From NCBI RefSeq assembly GCF_001050195.2, contig NZ_DF967965.1:276844-340843 (forward strand): DNA of 64,000 bases. The letters are read 5' to 3'. How positions within the stretch are numbered: position 1 is the stretch's first letter; every line of letters starts with the position of its first letter. This document shows positions 8,001 through 15,901 of this stretch, piece by piece. Both the position numbers and the translations under genes were made by a program. The notes below the pieces were generated by a model that had not been told where the DNA came from, ran no database searches, and saw nothing but the letters and a program-made list of their open reading frames with translations. This DNA comes from Anaerolinea thermolimosa. Its GTDB lineage: Bacteria; Chloroflexota; Anaerolineae; Anaerolineales; Anaerolineaceae.

Positions 8001-9362
8001 TTGTACACACAGGATATCCCCGAACCAGGGGAAATTAATCTTACCTTTACGATGATGCGGGATGGCCGTTCGGTGGTGGTGGAGGATATTCGTCAGAGTT
8101 CTATAATTCCTCCGCATGTTGCAAGTATTTTCCCGATCACTTCTCTGCTGGGGGTGCCATTAAAAGTGAACCAGCAGAAGCTGGGTGGTTTGCTGGTGGG
8201 GTTTGTGAACTACTACCAGTTTACCCCCTCCGAAATCGCTGTGATTGAGCAGGCCGCCGGACAAATCGCCTTGATCCTGGCGCGGATGAACGCCCTGCAC
8301 GAGGCAGAACGAAGGGCCGCTGAATCGGAGCGCTTACGGCAGGCCGGACTCGCCCTGACTACTACCCTGGATCTGGGCGAGGTGGCGCAACTTATCATCC
8401 AGCACCTTGAAACACTGATTGCCTTTGATACGGCGGTTGTTTATCTTTACACCCCGGAAGGAATACGTCCTCTGGCTTATCGCAACATTCCTATGGGAGA
8501 AGCCTTCCTCAGGCAGTGTTTTCCGAAGGATGATCCTTTGCAACGAGACCTGGAGGCCAGGGACCAACCGCTTTTATTGACGGATGCTCAGAGTGATCCG
8601 CGTTTTAAAAACTGGGGCGAAACTTATTCGATTCGCTCATGGATGGGTATTTTATTACGGGCGGGGAATGAAACCATCGGGACGATTGCTCTGGGGCGGA
8701 CGAAGGTGCAGCCGTTTACGTCAGCCGAGGCGTTACTGGCGCAGTTGTACAGTCATCAGGCAGGCATGGCGCTGCAAAACGCTGTGCTCCATTCTCACCA
8801 GCAGCAACTGGCCATGACCGACCCCCTGACTGGTTTATACAACCGACGGGGGTTCTTTGAACTTGCCCGGCATGAGCTGGAGCGCAGTCGGCGCTTCAAT
8901 CGCCCGCTCACTCTGCTGATCGCTGATATCGACCACTTTAAGCTGGTCAATGACCGTTATGGTCACCCGGTGGGAGATGGTGTGTTACGCGAACTGGCGC
9001 GGCGCTTTCGCAGTGTGATGCGTGAGGTCGATCTCATTGGTCGGTATGGGGGTGAAGAGTTCTGTTTTGTACTTCCGGAGAGCGGATGCCAGCCTTCTTG
9101 CCCGGCGGCTGAACGCCTGCTGGAGGTGGTGCGCTCCAGGCCGTTCCAGGTGGGTGAGGTGAACGTTACAATCACCATTTCGATCGGGGTCACCACCCTC
9201 ACCGAGCCGACCATTTCGCTGGAAGCACTGGTGAAGCAGGCCGACGAGGCCCTCTATCGGGCTAAAGCTAATGGGCGCGATCGCCTGGAATACTGGCGTC
9301 AGGTTTCGCTGGATCAGTCAATCACAGATGCACATCGTGGCAGGCAGGCCGACGAACCGTAA
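5022..9362 (+). CDS. membrane-bound multi-GAF diguanylate cyclase (GGDEF)
   Basis: The 1446-aa sensor has a TM helix (about 8-25), an extracytoplasmic segment (about 28-165), a second TM (about 172-195), HAMP (about 196-245) and a coiled coil (to about 275). About six consecutive GAF-like modules fill residues 280-1260, followed by a C-terminal GGDEF domain (about 1265-1430). The active site is GGEEF (1343-1347), preceded by DPLTGLYNRRG. The inhibitory I-site RxxD (REVD, 1334-1337) lies the canonical five residues upstream, so product inhibition is expected. It should make c-di-GMP in response to an outside signal plus several small-molecule inputs. There is no EAL domain. It is a single gene under its own promoter. 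Confidence 0.92.
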   Translation: MNVRIRFSWLVVFSLLAALLASFFSQWYQTNRQIAVLKQTFAESEQEVTHAVVDALTDSIQWDNWGLVVRQVGWLQQATRAQRLMLLRENGQVIVESRSGGMDDPLPAALITEALDQGHAFRWKPKGDVLQVAVRIPAENPQQARLLLREVTLQPELLDVRLMQFEGILRSVLLALVLGFAAVGLLWTMSVLPLGRLHDLALRISQGDWQLRAGPHALAELDDLSRALNQMLDRIEEQQRELEALNRSLELTVAERTAELEQANRDLAQRAAGLEMLNRVIASASSAFTVHELAENSLRLILPTLGAEFGWIVLDGKVVAASYPEEFRQLADQVMGYVHTHYDVRLAVQDWMKDALPPEQAFYARDIVQNRIRTSVSMAIRAGQQAIGRIDLASLQPRQWVETDLHLLEIIGQQLGVAFQRLQDFQESRENSRLMSRLAGLASLLNRPLSVNEVIDTIGNGLIDLSGASRAAIFQRDSEGTLSALWTHHLPARLVRSLLAREKASPGFFLPVSPAPEVIECLDALPEEPRSFWQQAGGGIQGYAAWPLATGGDPMVSLVCFHDRPVAYSAIQKEVLEAFSRQAAIALRNARLLQAEHEQRVLAEALRDVTAALSSTLEFEEVIDRLLENLEKVVAHDGANLMMLEDDMLRMVRKRGRSQLEPQAREWRYPLSQFKVMERAYSTGQVVIIPDTWRESEWVHQPESSWIRSFATAPVHSRGKVIGFVNVSSAQPGFYHEKHSEPLQAFANQASVAMENARLYQATRTQAEETNTLLRALAPLFAAGSDLATVAEEITRAMVQEFNRAHCGLLLVDRERQQLNLFREGGDMPLGSFSLPLDGPGLTVAAVRSGEVVYAPDVSRDPRYINADPHIRSELVVPLIAGGEVIGALNLESPELDAFDESRRRMLVTFAERAAWVVANAQLLESTRKTARQLMLLNEITQLALAGGEASGVLKEVIRRVAALVDADGAYMTAWEEETRQTIPLAAYGPNADLYTQDIPEPGEINLTFTMMRDGRSVVVEDIRQSSIIPPHVASIFPITSLLGVPLKVNQQKLGGLLVGFVNYYQFTPSEIAVIEQAAGQIALILARMNALHEAERRAAESERLRQAGLALTTTLDLGEVAQLIIQHLETLIAFDTAVVYLYTPEGIRPLAYRNIPMGEAFLRQCFPKDDPLQRDLEARDQPLLLTDAQSDPRFKNWGETYSIRSWMGILLRAGNETIGTIALGRTKVQPFTSAEALLAQLYSHQAGMALQNAVLHSHQQQLAMTDPLTGLYNRRGFFELARHELERSRRFNRPLTLLIADIDHFKLVNDRYGHPVGDGVLRELARRFRSVMREVDLIGRYGGEEFCFVLPESGCQPSCPAAERLLEVVRSRPFQVGEVNVTITISIGVTTLTEPTISLEALVKQADEALYRAKANGRDRLEYWRQVSLDQSITDAHRGRQADEP

Positions 9363-9754
9363 ACTGCGATTCCACAGGTGGCGGGTGATGGGGGTATGGT
9401 AAGGCTCCAGGAAAGAAGGGGCGCTCTTCCCGCGTTTAGAATATTTGTTGTCCAGATCAGGTTAGCATTCCGGCGCCCCGCGGAAGAAACGTTGACCACC
9501 CGGGCCGGGGCAAAGGCCAGAACCCCATCCAATCTTCTGTGACCTTACCGCGCTTCTCTTGGTGGAGATTCAAACCCTGCTATGACCTGTGTAATTCGTC
9601 CTTCCCATTTGCGAATACTGGCCAGCATAGGTGATGAGGCTACGCCTTGCCCGACGCGGTAATTTCAGGGACCAAACCCTGGAGGATCATTGGCGTTATC
9701 GCGGGTGGGTAGAGATGCGATCCGTGTTTGCCGGAAAAGGATGTGACTGTGACA
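9363..9754. other. intergenic region, no gene recognised
   Basis: This is about 390 bp without a convincing coding frame. It contains several short inverted repeats: GGGGCGC 9418-9424 with GCGCCCC 9473-9479, and AGGG-ACCAAA-CCCT near 9667-9680. I compared it by eye with tmRNA, SRP RNA, RNase P and c-di-GMP riboswitch signatures and recognise none. Confidence 0.4.
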
Positions 9755-9794
9755 CGAGACCGCCCCCGGCAAAATGGAACCGGGGGCGGTCTCG
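9755..9794 (-). terminator. perfect 15-bp hairpin downstream of phnE
   Basis: CGAGACCGCCCCCGG (9755-9769) pairs perfectly with 9780-9794 across a 10-nt loop. It lies just after the phnE stop. No T-tract follows on either strand, so it may be an RNA-stability hairpin or a non-canonical terminator. Confidence 0.65.
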
Positions 9795-9821
9795 GTAACG
9801 GAAAAAGGTGCGATGGGTGCC

Positions 9822-11639
9822 TTAAATGACCCGTTCGCGCAACTTGGCGCTCAGGTAGTCCATGCTGGCGACTACGATGGCAATGGCCAGCATCTGGGCG
9901 CTGGCCGCACGGTAGTTAAGCAGATTGATGTTCTGATAAAGCAGGAAGCCAATGCCGCCGCCCCCTGCAAAGCCGATGATGGTGGACATGCGCACATTAA
10001 TATCCCAGCGGTACATGGTAAAAGAAATATACGGGGGAATGATCTGAGGGATGACTGCATACATGATGGTTTGAAGCCGGCTGGCGCCAGTAGCGGATAC
10101 CGCTTCGATGGGCCCTTCCATGATGCTTTCAACCTGCTCGGAATAAAGTTTGGCCAGGGCAGCTACGGTGTGCAATGAAAGCGCCAGCACCCCGGCAAAG
10201 GGACCAATTCCCACCCAGACCACAAAGACAATCACCATAATGAGCGCTTCGATGGAACGCAGGGCATTGAAAATGGTGCGTGAAATGAAGTAAATGGCCA
10301 TGCCCACAGGCAATTCATCGTGCACGCCCAGGCGCAGGGCAATGACAGCCCCCAGAATGGCCCCGATGCCAGCGGGGATGATTCGGGTTACCAGAGGATT
10401 GTTGAATTGATAAAACCAGTCGAGGGCGGCCATCATGAGCATAAGGAGGAGCGCTCCCGCTGCTGCGGCAAGTACTACGTTAAGCATTTTCAGGCCCGAT
10501 TCTGGAAGTCTCCGGCTGAGGTGGCGCCCGATGGAGCCTGCCAGACTGGTGGCCAGCCCTGCACCCCCAAGCGCGGCGATGACCGAGAGGAGCATGCCCA
10601 GAATATCGCCCAGATCAGCGATGAAAGTCCCGATGAACCCGAAATTCCCCAGATGACTCTCCAGCCAGCTGCCGCTGAGGATGAGGATGCTGGAGAAGAA
10701 GGAGAAGACGGCCAGGGCAAGAAGAGAGGCCCCAAGGAGCACGAGGATGCGTGCCAGACGCAACCATGGGCCAGGGGAAGCCAGGTCTTCAGGAGGGATG
10801 GCCCAGCGAATAGCCAAGTAGACCAGGCTCAGACCTGCTCCCATTCCGAGGAGACTCCACAGGGCGCTGGTGCGGAGCGGAGAGGTCAGGTTCCCGATCA
10901 GGCCTGCGGCCTGTGAACCCAGCCAGAACCCTACCGGGAGCAGGAGCAGATTAAGGGCTACTGCCAGAACCGGGCTGGTGACGTCTCTCATCAGGTTATA
11001 GGCGGCAAAGAAACTGAGAGGTACAGCCAGTAAGGTGCCGAAGGTGGTGGCCAGAAGGGCCAGGAATACCGTTTCAACGATTTTGTCCCAGGTTTCGATG
11101 GCAGTACGCGAGGGCATGGGAGCCCCTACGCTCAGGCGGGTAGTCGCACGCAGGTGCTGTACTTCGGGGCTGTCTCGTTTGGGCAGTTTGACCTGCAACG
11201 AGAAGTTGCCCTGTTCGTCGGCCTGGATGGTGCCTATGGTCAATTTAACCCCGCTGGGGGGGATGAAATTGAGCGGGCCTTTGGAATTGGGGGCAAAATG
11301 ATACCCATGCACGGTGATCGTCTCGCCCGGAGAAGCGCAGGGTGGATCGGCTTCGATATAGGGCCGGGAACGATCTATCGTGGGTTCAGGAACGCCTCCC
11401 TCGGGGCAGGGAACATAATAAGGCAGATCAATTTCTACTTCCTGTTGCTGGAAGGTGACCAGGTCGGGTTTGGCCAGTGCCCGTAGAATGCGCACAAGTT
11501 GTTCCTGCCGACGCGGTGAGCGGGTTTCATCAAGGTTAACTTTGGTGACCTGAAACCCATAAGCATATACCACTAACCCGAAAAGGATGGCCAGCCCCAG
11601 CCCAGCAGATTTAAGCAATTGCCGGTTTGGTTTCTGCAT
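9822..11639 (-). CDS. phnE: phosphonate-type ABC transporter permease, enlarged
   Basis: The 605-aa protein is about twice the usual PhnE length. It has an N-terminal TM (about 12-32), then an extracytoplasmic region whose residues ~85-175 resemble an IPT/TIG immunoglobulin-like domain (ADPPCASPGETITVHGYHF). A permease core follows. It opens with TTFGTLLAVPLSFFAAYNLM (~205-224), contains an extra ~150-residue multi-TM insertion, and closes with the EAA-type loop EAVSATGASRLQTIMYAVIP before the last TMs. It should form the membrane channel with PhnC and receive ligand from PhnD. The domain at the outer face may contact PhnD or the wall. It is five bases from phnC, so it is the same operon. Confidence 0.87.
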   Translation of the reverse strand: MQKPNRQLLKSAGLGLAILFGLVVYAYGFQVTKVNLDETRSPRRQEQLVRILRALAKPDLVTFQQQEVEIDLPYYVPCPEGGVPEPTIDRSRPYIEADPPCASPGETITVHGYHFAPNSKGPLNFIPPSGVKLTIGTIQADEQGNFSLQVKLPKRDSPEVQHLRATTRLSVGAPMPSRTAIETWDKIVETVFLALLATTFGTLLAVPLSFFAAYNLMRDVTSPVLAVALNLLLLPVGFWLGSQAAGLIGNLTSPLRTSALWSLLGMGAGLSLVYLAIRWAIPPEDLASPGPWLRLARILVLLGASLLALAVFSFFSSILILSGSWLESHLGNFGFIGTFIADLGDILGMLLSVIAALGGAGLATSLAGSIGRHLSRRLPESGLKMLNVVLAAAAGALLLMLMMAALDWFYQFNNPLVTRIIPAGIGAILGAVIALRLGVHDELPVGMAIYFISRTIFNALRSIEALIMVIVFVVWVGIGPFAGVLALSLHTVAALAKLYSEQVESIMEGPIEAVSATGASRLQTIMYAVIPQIIPPYISFTMYRWDINVRMSTIIGFAGGGGIGFLLYQNINLLNYRAASAQMLAIAIVVASMDYLSAKLRERVI

Positions 11640-11644
11640 AGTTT

Positions 11645-12397
11645 CTACCCCACTCGTTCGGCGTCGCGGCCGTAGATTTCTTTGAATTTCTGATCATCAA
11701 TTTCTCCCGGCAGGCCATCAAATACTTTCCGGCCTTCGTTGAGCGCCACAACCCGGTCGGCATAACGATGTACAAGGTCGAGAAAATGCAGGCTGCAGAG
11801 CACGGTGACGCCGTCTTCCTTGTTGATTTTTTCCAGGTATTGCATAATGCTGTGGGCAAGGACGGGATCGAGGGAGGCCACGGGCTCATCTGCCAGAATC
11901 ATATCCGGATCCTGCATCATGGCGCGGGCAATGCCTACCCGTTGTTGCTGGCCGCCCGAAAGGTCATCAGCACGGACGTTGGCTTTGTCGGCGATGCCCA
12001 CCCGTTCTAACTGACGCATGGCTTTTTCAATATCCTTCCGGGGAAAGCGGTTAATCAGGCTGAGCGCCGGGTTGACATATCCCAGCCGCCCGCTGAGCAC
12101 GTTGGTCAGCACGGTAGAACGCTGGACGAGGTTGAAGTGCTGGAATACCATTCCGATCCGCCGACGGATGAGGCGGAGGTCTTCTCGAGATGCAGCGGTG
12201 ATGTCCAGCCCGTCCCAGAGAATTTGCCCGGAGGTAGGCTCAACCAGCCGGTTTATACACCGCAGCAGGGTCGATTTGCCCGAGCCACTGAGGCCGATGA
12301 TGGCCACGAACTGCCCTGCGGGCACGTCAAAGCTCACATCGGTCAGAGCCTGGACGCCCCCGGGATAAATTTTGGTCAGGTTCTTAATTTCAAGCAT
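11645..12397 (-). CDS. phnC: phosphonate-type ABC transporter ATP-binding protein
   Basis: The 250-aa ABC ATPase has Walker A GLSGSGKST (about 33-41), a Q-loop in MVFQHFNLV, signature LSGGQQQRVGIARAMM, Walker B MILADEP and the switch His in LHFLD. The length and the L-[VI]-x-x-x-x-VLTNVL-G pattern are typical of PhnC. It powers uptake of phosphonate, phosphite or a related anion bound by PhnD. The substrate cannot be fixed from sequence, and no C-P lyase or phosphonatase gene lies nearby. It sits between phnD and phnE on the same strand. Confidence 0.92.
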   Translation of the reverse strand: MLEIKNLTKIYPGGVQALTDVSFDVPAGQFVAIIGLSGSGKSTLLRCINRLVEPTSGQILWDGLDITAASREDLRLIRRRIGMVFQHFNLVQRSTVLTNVLSGRLGYVNPALSLINRFPRKDIEKAMRQLERVGIADKANVRADDLSGGQQQRVGIARAMMQDPDMILADEPVASLDPVLAHSIMQYLEKINKEDGVTVLCSLHFLDLVHRYADRVVALNEGRKVFDGLPGEIDDQKFKEIYGRDAERVG

Positions 12398-12414
12398 GGG
12401 TCATGAATGGTAGA

Positions 12415-12447
12415 ACAGAACGGGCAGGAGTGCCCTGCCCGTTCTGT
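12415..12447 (-). terminator. intercistronic hairpin between phnD and phnC
   Basis: ACAGAACGGGCAGG (12415-12428) pairs perfectly with 12434-12447 around a 5-nt loop. There is no T-tract. Hairpins of this kind after a binding-protein gene usually protect the upstream mRNA or partially attenuate, giving more PhnD than PhnC/PhnE. Confidence 0.7.
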
Positions 12448-12462
12448 GAGTAAAAAACGGAA

Positions 12463-13593
12463 TTACTTGCCGAGGCTTTCGAGGGTGATGCCGGCGGCTT
12501 CGACCATCTTGCGGACGAAGTCATAGTCGGCGTCCTTGGCCGGGCTGAGGCCCGTCCAGCCGTAGAAATCCTGGCTGCCGATTGATTTCTGCCAGTCTTC
12601 GGTCTTGGCAAATTCCACCAGCGCCTTTTCGATCTGAGCGCGCAGGTCGGCGGGGAATTCAGGACCGAAGGAAAGGGTATCGTTGGGGATAGCGGGCGAA
12701 ATGGCCAGTACGCGCACTTTCTGGATCACGTCGGGGGCTTCCTCACGGATGTTGCGGCGGGCATCCAGAACCGTCCAGCCAGAGCAGTCGATATTCTTCT
12801 TGTCTTCGGTGACCTTGCAGGTAGGCACAAGCTCATCGGGAATATCGGGAGCATCCCCTTCCTTCCATTTTGGCTGGTCGGCGGGCTTCAGGGGCGGGGT
12901 ATAGAACGTGGTGGCGAAATCCACCTCTCCGTTGTACACAGCTTTAACGGCCTGGGGGTGTCCGCCGGTTTCAACTGATTCTCCGGGTTTGATACCGGCA
13001 TCTTTGAACATGGCCAGAGGAACGAGGTAACCGGAGGTGGAACCGGGGTCGGTGTAACCCCACTTCTTGCCATCCAGGTCCTTCAGTTCTTTGATATCAC
13101 TGTCGCGAGGGACCAGAATCTGGGCCCAGTAGACATCCGACCCGAAGCGCACGGCCTTGAAAGCCACGTCAACACCACACAGCTGGTTGGCAAGCACATA
13201 ACCGAGTCCGGGGATAAAGCCGATGGTGTCCTTGGGTGAGGCGCACATTTCCTCGATGGTGGCCGCATAGGAGGTGGGCACGCTCACTTCGAAGGTAAGG
13301 CCGGTGGCTTTGTTGAGGGCATCGGCCATGATCTTCCCGCCGGAGACGATGACGTTGGCGTCTACTGAGGGGACGAACAGCACCTTAATGGGGTGTTCAG
13401 GAGAGCCAATGGCGGGTTCAGGGGTAGCCGTGGGCGGTTCCGGCGTGGGTGAAGGGGGCACCGGGGTATTAGTAGGTGCCTGGGTGGGGGTAGCCGTCGG
13501 TTCGGGCGTTGCCGCTGGCTGGCAGGCCGCCAGCAACAGGGTGGCTGTCACCAGGACAGCCAGAAGAATGTGAGTTAAGCGCGAGACTTTCAC
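12463..13593 (-). CDS. phnD: phosphate/phosphite/phosphonate-binding lipoprotein
   Basis: The 376-aa precursor starts with GTG behind GAGGAGAGG. It has a lipoprotein signal (lipobox LLAA-C, Cys 24), a Thr/Pro linker (about 26-62) and a PhnD-type periplasmic-binding domain. Recognisable parts are KVLFVPSVDANVIVSGGKIMADAL, the TIGFIPGLGYVL segment, and KKWGYTDPGSTSGYLVP, where family members bind the oxyanion. It delivers ligand to PhnCE. The gene is first in the operon and separated from phnC by a strong hairpin. Which oxyanion is bound is unknown. Confidence 0.92.
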   Translation of the reverse strand: MKVSRLTHILLAVLVTATLLLAACQPAATPEPTATPTQAPTNTPVPPSPTPEPPTATPEPAIGSPEHPIKVLFVPSVDANVIVSGGKIMADALNKATGLTFEVSVPTSYAATIEEMCASPKDTIGFIPGLGYVLANQLCGVDVAFKAVRFGSDVYWAQILVPRDSDIKELKDLDGKKWGYTDPGSTSGYLVPLAMFKDAGIKPGESVETGGHPQAVKAVYNGEVDFATTFYTPPLKPADQPKWKEGDAPDIPDELVPTCKVTEDKKNIDCSGWTVLDARRNIREEAPDVIQKVRVLAISPAIPNDTLSFGPEFPADLRAQIEKALVEFAKTEDWQKSIGSQDFYGWTGLSPAKDADYDFVRKMVEAAGITLESLGK

Positions 13594-13660
13594 TTTCCTC
13601 TCCTCGATGAAAAGATTTCGGGTTTAAAGACCCGACAGGAATAATCTTAATCCCATTTGG

Positions 13661-13687
13661 GTTAACGGACAACTATTTTTAAGTTAA
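13661..13687 (-). promoter_or_regulatory. possible Pho-type direct repeats upstream of phnD
   Basis: On the minus strand two TTAAC half-sites (complements of 13683-13687 and 13661-13665) lie exactly 22 bp apart, twice the 11-bp period of Pho boxes in Gram-positive bacteria. The middle repeat is poor. Just downstream, TCGGGT/ACCCGA (13618-13623/13630-13635) is a small inverted repeat. Confidence 0.3.
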
Positions 13688-13808
13688 GAAACAGTGATAC
13701 TGTTATAGGTTCGGGCACTTTACCGGGCGCAACTTTTTTATCTGTGTGGCGTATACCTGAATGATCAGTGAAACATTATCGGATTACCAGGGATGAAAGG
13801 AGCATGAG

Positions 13809-14240
13809 ATGATGGGACCAACCGTTACTGTTGAAACCAAACGCAACCCCGGTTGCCTGGTGCAACTTCTGTGGTTTGCTTTTGTGGGTATCTGGCTGGG
13901 GCAGATCTGGATGGTGATCGCCTGGGTGCTGATGATCACCGTGCTTGGCCTGCCGATCGGGATTGCCATGTTGAACAAGCTGCCGCGGGTGATTGCACTG
14001 CGAGAGCCTGATCGGGAAGTGAAGGTGGTTCGGTTTGAGGATGGCCGGGTGATGCTGAGCGAAGCACAGCGCCCTCAACTGCCTTTCCTGTTGCGAGCCT
14101 TATACTTCTTGCTGGTTGGCTGGTGGTTCTCAGCCCTGTGGATGGAGGCAGCTTATCTGCTGTGCACCACAGTGATCGGTATTCCTCTGGGGTTCTGGAT
14201 GTTTGATCAGGTTCCTGCGGTGCTTACGCTGCGCCGTTAA
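13809..14240 (+). CDS. YccF-domain inner membrane protein
   Basis: The 143-aa protein contains two copies of the YccF motif. Residues ~12-60 hold a TM segment with GIWLGQIWMVIAW and VLGLPIGIAML. Residues ~90-140 repeat the pattern with GWWFSALWMEAAY and VIGIPLGFWMF. Each repeat is a helical hairpin, so about four TM segments are expected. The family is of unknown function. An AAAGGAG site lies 8 nt before ATG 13809. It is a stand-alone gene diverging from the phn operon and convergent with the sugar dehydrogenase gene across the terminator at 14277. Confidence 0.85.
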   Translation: MMGPTVTVETKRNPGCLVQLLWFAFVGIWLGQIWMVIAWVLMITVLGLPIGIAMLNKLPRVIALREPDREVKVVRFEDGRVMLSEAQRPQLPFLLRALYFLLVGWWFSALWMEAAYLLCTTVIGIPLGFWMFDQVPAVLTLRR

Positions 14241-14276
14241 TGCCTGAGTGGAGCATCCAACCAGGGTGCTGGAAAA

Positions 14277-14314
14277 ATCCAGAGGCGCGGGTTATCCTGC
14301 CCGCGCCTCTGGAT
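14277..14314 (-). terminator. intrinsic terminator of the sugar dehydrogenase gene
   Basis: A 15-bp perfect stem ATCCAGAGGCGCGGG (14277-14291) / 14300-14314 with an 8-nt loop. On the minus strand it is followed directly by TTTTT. It probably also stops readthrough from yccF. Confidence 0.88.
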
Positions 14315-14321
14315 TCTGAGG

Positions 14322-15728
14322 CTACTGGCCGGTATAAATGACCCGATAGATACGGTTGCTTTTATCGTCTGAAATGAACATTTCACCTCTGGGGCTGGTT
14401 ACAACATCCGCCGGGCGTCCGTAGGATGAGGAGTCACCACATTTTTGCCCCGGGGCGCGAAAACCATTGACAAAGCTCATACTCCCGGTCACCGCTCCCC
14501 CTTCGATCAGAATGCGCTCCACTTTACAATCCCGATAATTGGCGGGATTGTTGGTATTCCATGATCCGTGCAGGGCCAGGTAGAGATCATCGCGATAGGC
14601 GGCAGGCCATTCACTGTTTGGCCCCCAGCCCAGGCCGATTGGTGCGGCATGGGCCGGGCCGGTGAAAAGGGCCGGGATGGCCATGGCACAGGTAAAACCG
14701 GCCGGCAGAGGCATTCGCAGATCACGGATTTCGGGCTGGGGTGGGTTGTTTAAGCCTGAAACGGGGGTATAACAGTAAGGCCAGCCGTGGCTTTGCCCTG
14801 CCTGCACCGGAATGATCAGCTCTTCGGGGGGAAGGGTATCGGGCTGGCCATTGCTATCGAGCAAATTGTCGGAACCGTGAGAACTGGCCCAGAGTTGCCC
14901 TGAGGGAGACCAGGTAAAATCCACGCTGTTGCGCAGCCCGTAGGCCCAGACGGCGCGCAACCGGGTATCAGACGCGTTTCTAAAGGGGTTATCGCTGGGA
15001 ATGGTGCCGTCCGGATTGTAACGCAGGATGGCCGCCCGGCGCGGGTCGTACCCACTGGCCGTATAGGGTCCAGATTCGTCACAGATGTTGCAACTTGAGC
15101 CAACCGAGACATAGAGTTTGCCGTCCGGGCCAAAATGAAGGGTACGTGTGGAGTGTCCCAGGGGGCCGGGAAGGTCAATCTGAAAGGAAGGATCACGCTC
15201 AAAGAGGCCGTCTCCATTGGCGTCGGTAAAGCGCTGGATTTTATCGTTCTGAGCCACATACAGGAAGCCATCGAACCATTCCAGGTTGTGCGGGCCGCTC
15301 AGGCCGTTGATGACCGTCTCCACCCCATCAGCCAGGCCATCCTGGTTGCGGTCAGGCAGGCGCACAATCTTCCCGGCGTCAAGAAGGGCCACATAAAGCG
15401 AGCCATCCGGGCCGATTTCCATCAGGCGGGGGCGGGCAGGCAAGCCGGAGGCGTAGATACGAATGGCAAATCCGGGTGGAACGCTGAGACGGTTGCTGGC
15501 TTCATCGGGTGGGGGCAGGGGCAGCCCTCCCCGGCTGATTACGGGGAGATAAATGACCGGCCCGGGCGTCACAGCGGTGACGGAAAAGGGGGTGAAAACG
15601 CCAGCGAAGAGAAGCAGGGCCAGCGTGACCATTCCCCCCCGCAGCCAGGAAGAAAAAAAGTGGTGCTGGAATGGTTTCTTATTCTCCCTGGAGGCATGTG
15701 AGGGTTTTTCAAAACGTTCTTGATTCAT
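14322..15728 (-). CDS. PQQ-dependent sugar dehydrogenase / sorbosone dehydrogenase-like
   Basis: The 468-aa secreted protein has a signal segment (about 30-52) and a six-bladed propeller of the soluble aldose/sorbosone dehydrogenase family. Landmarks are GPHNLEWFDGFLYVAQ, LGHSTRTLHFGPDGKLYVSVGSS, WAYGLRNSVDFTW, GQSHGWPYCY and HGSWN. In characterised members PQQ sits in the central tunnel and sugars are oxidised at C1. PQQ synthesis genes are absent from the window, so cofactor supply and substrate are inferred. It is a single gene with its own terminator, divergent from an ABC ATPase. Confidence 0.83.
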   Translation of the reverse strand: MNQERFEKPSHASRENKKPFQHHFFSSWLRGGMVTLALLLFAGVFTPFSVTAVTPGPVIYLPVISRGGLPLPPPDEASNRLSVPPGFAIRIYASGLPARPRLMEIGPDGSLYVALLDAGKIVRLPDRNQDGLADGVETVINGLSGPHNLEWFDGFLYVAQNDKIQRFTDANGDGLFERDPSFQIDLPGPLGHSTRTLHFGPDGKLYVSVGSSCNICDESGPYTASGYDPRRAAILRYNPDGTIPSDNPFRNASDTRLRAVWAYGLRNSVDFTWSPSGQLWASSHGSDNLLDSNGQPDTLPPEELIIPVQAGQSHGWPYCYTPVSGLNNPPQPEIRDLRMPLPAGFTCAMAIPALFTGPAHAAPIGLGWGPNSEWPAAYRDDLYLALHGSWNTNNPANYRDCKVERILIEGGAVTGSMSFVNGFRAPGQKCGDSSSYGRPADVVTSPRGEMFISDDKSNRIYRVIYTGQ

Positions 15729-15751
15729 CCTGAAGTCTCGATTCCGGGATC

Positions 15752-15772
15752 TAACTGGTAAGTTTAACTGGT
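15752..15772. repeat. short direct repeat in a divergent promoter region
   Basis: TAACTGGT occurs twice (15752-15759 and 15765-15772) with a 13-bp period, upstream of the sugar dehydrogenase gene. It could be a regulator site. Confidence 0.35.
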
Positions 15773-15901
15773 TTTATTTTATCTGATAAGTCTTGTTTTT
15801 GGTGAAATGGTTACGCCGTTGAACGCCTTTACAGAAGTCTGGCTGCCAACCTCCTCCGGGAGAACACTTCATGGTAAAACTAAAGCACCACGAGGAGAAA
15901 C

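Noticed and set aside
10320-10916. 198-codon plus-strand frame inside phnE.
   Set aside because: It is antisense to a well-supported membrane protein and is a mirror of its codon bias.
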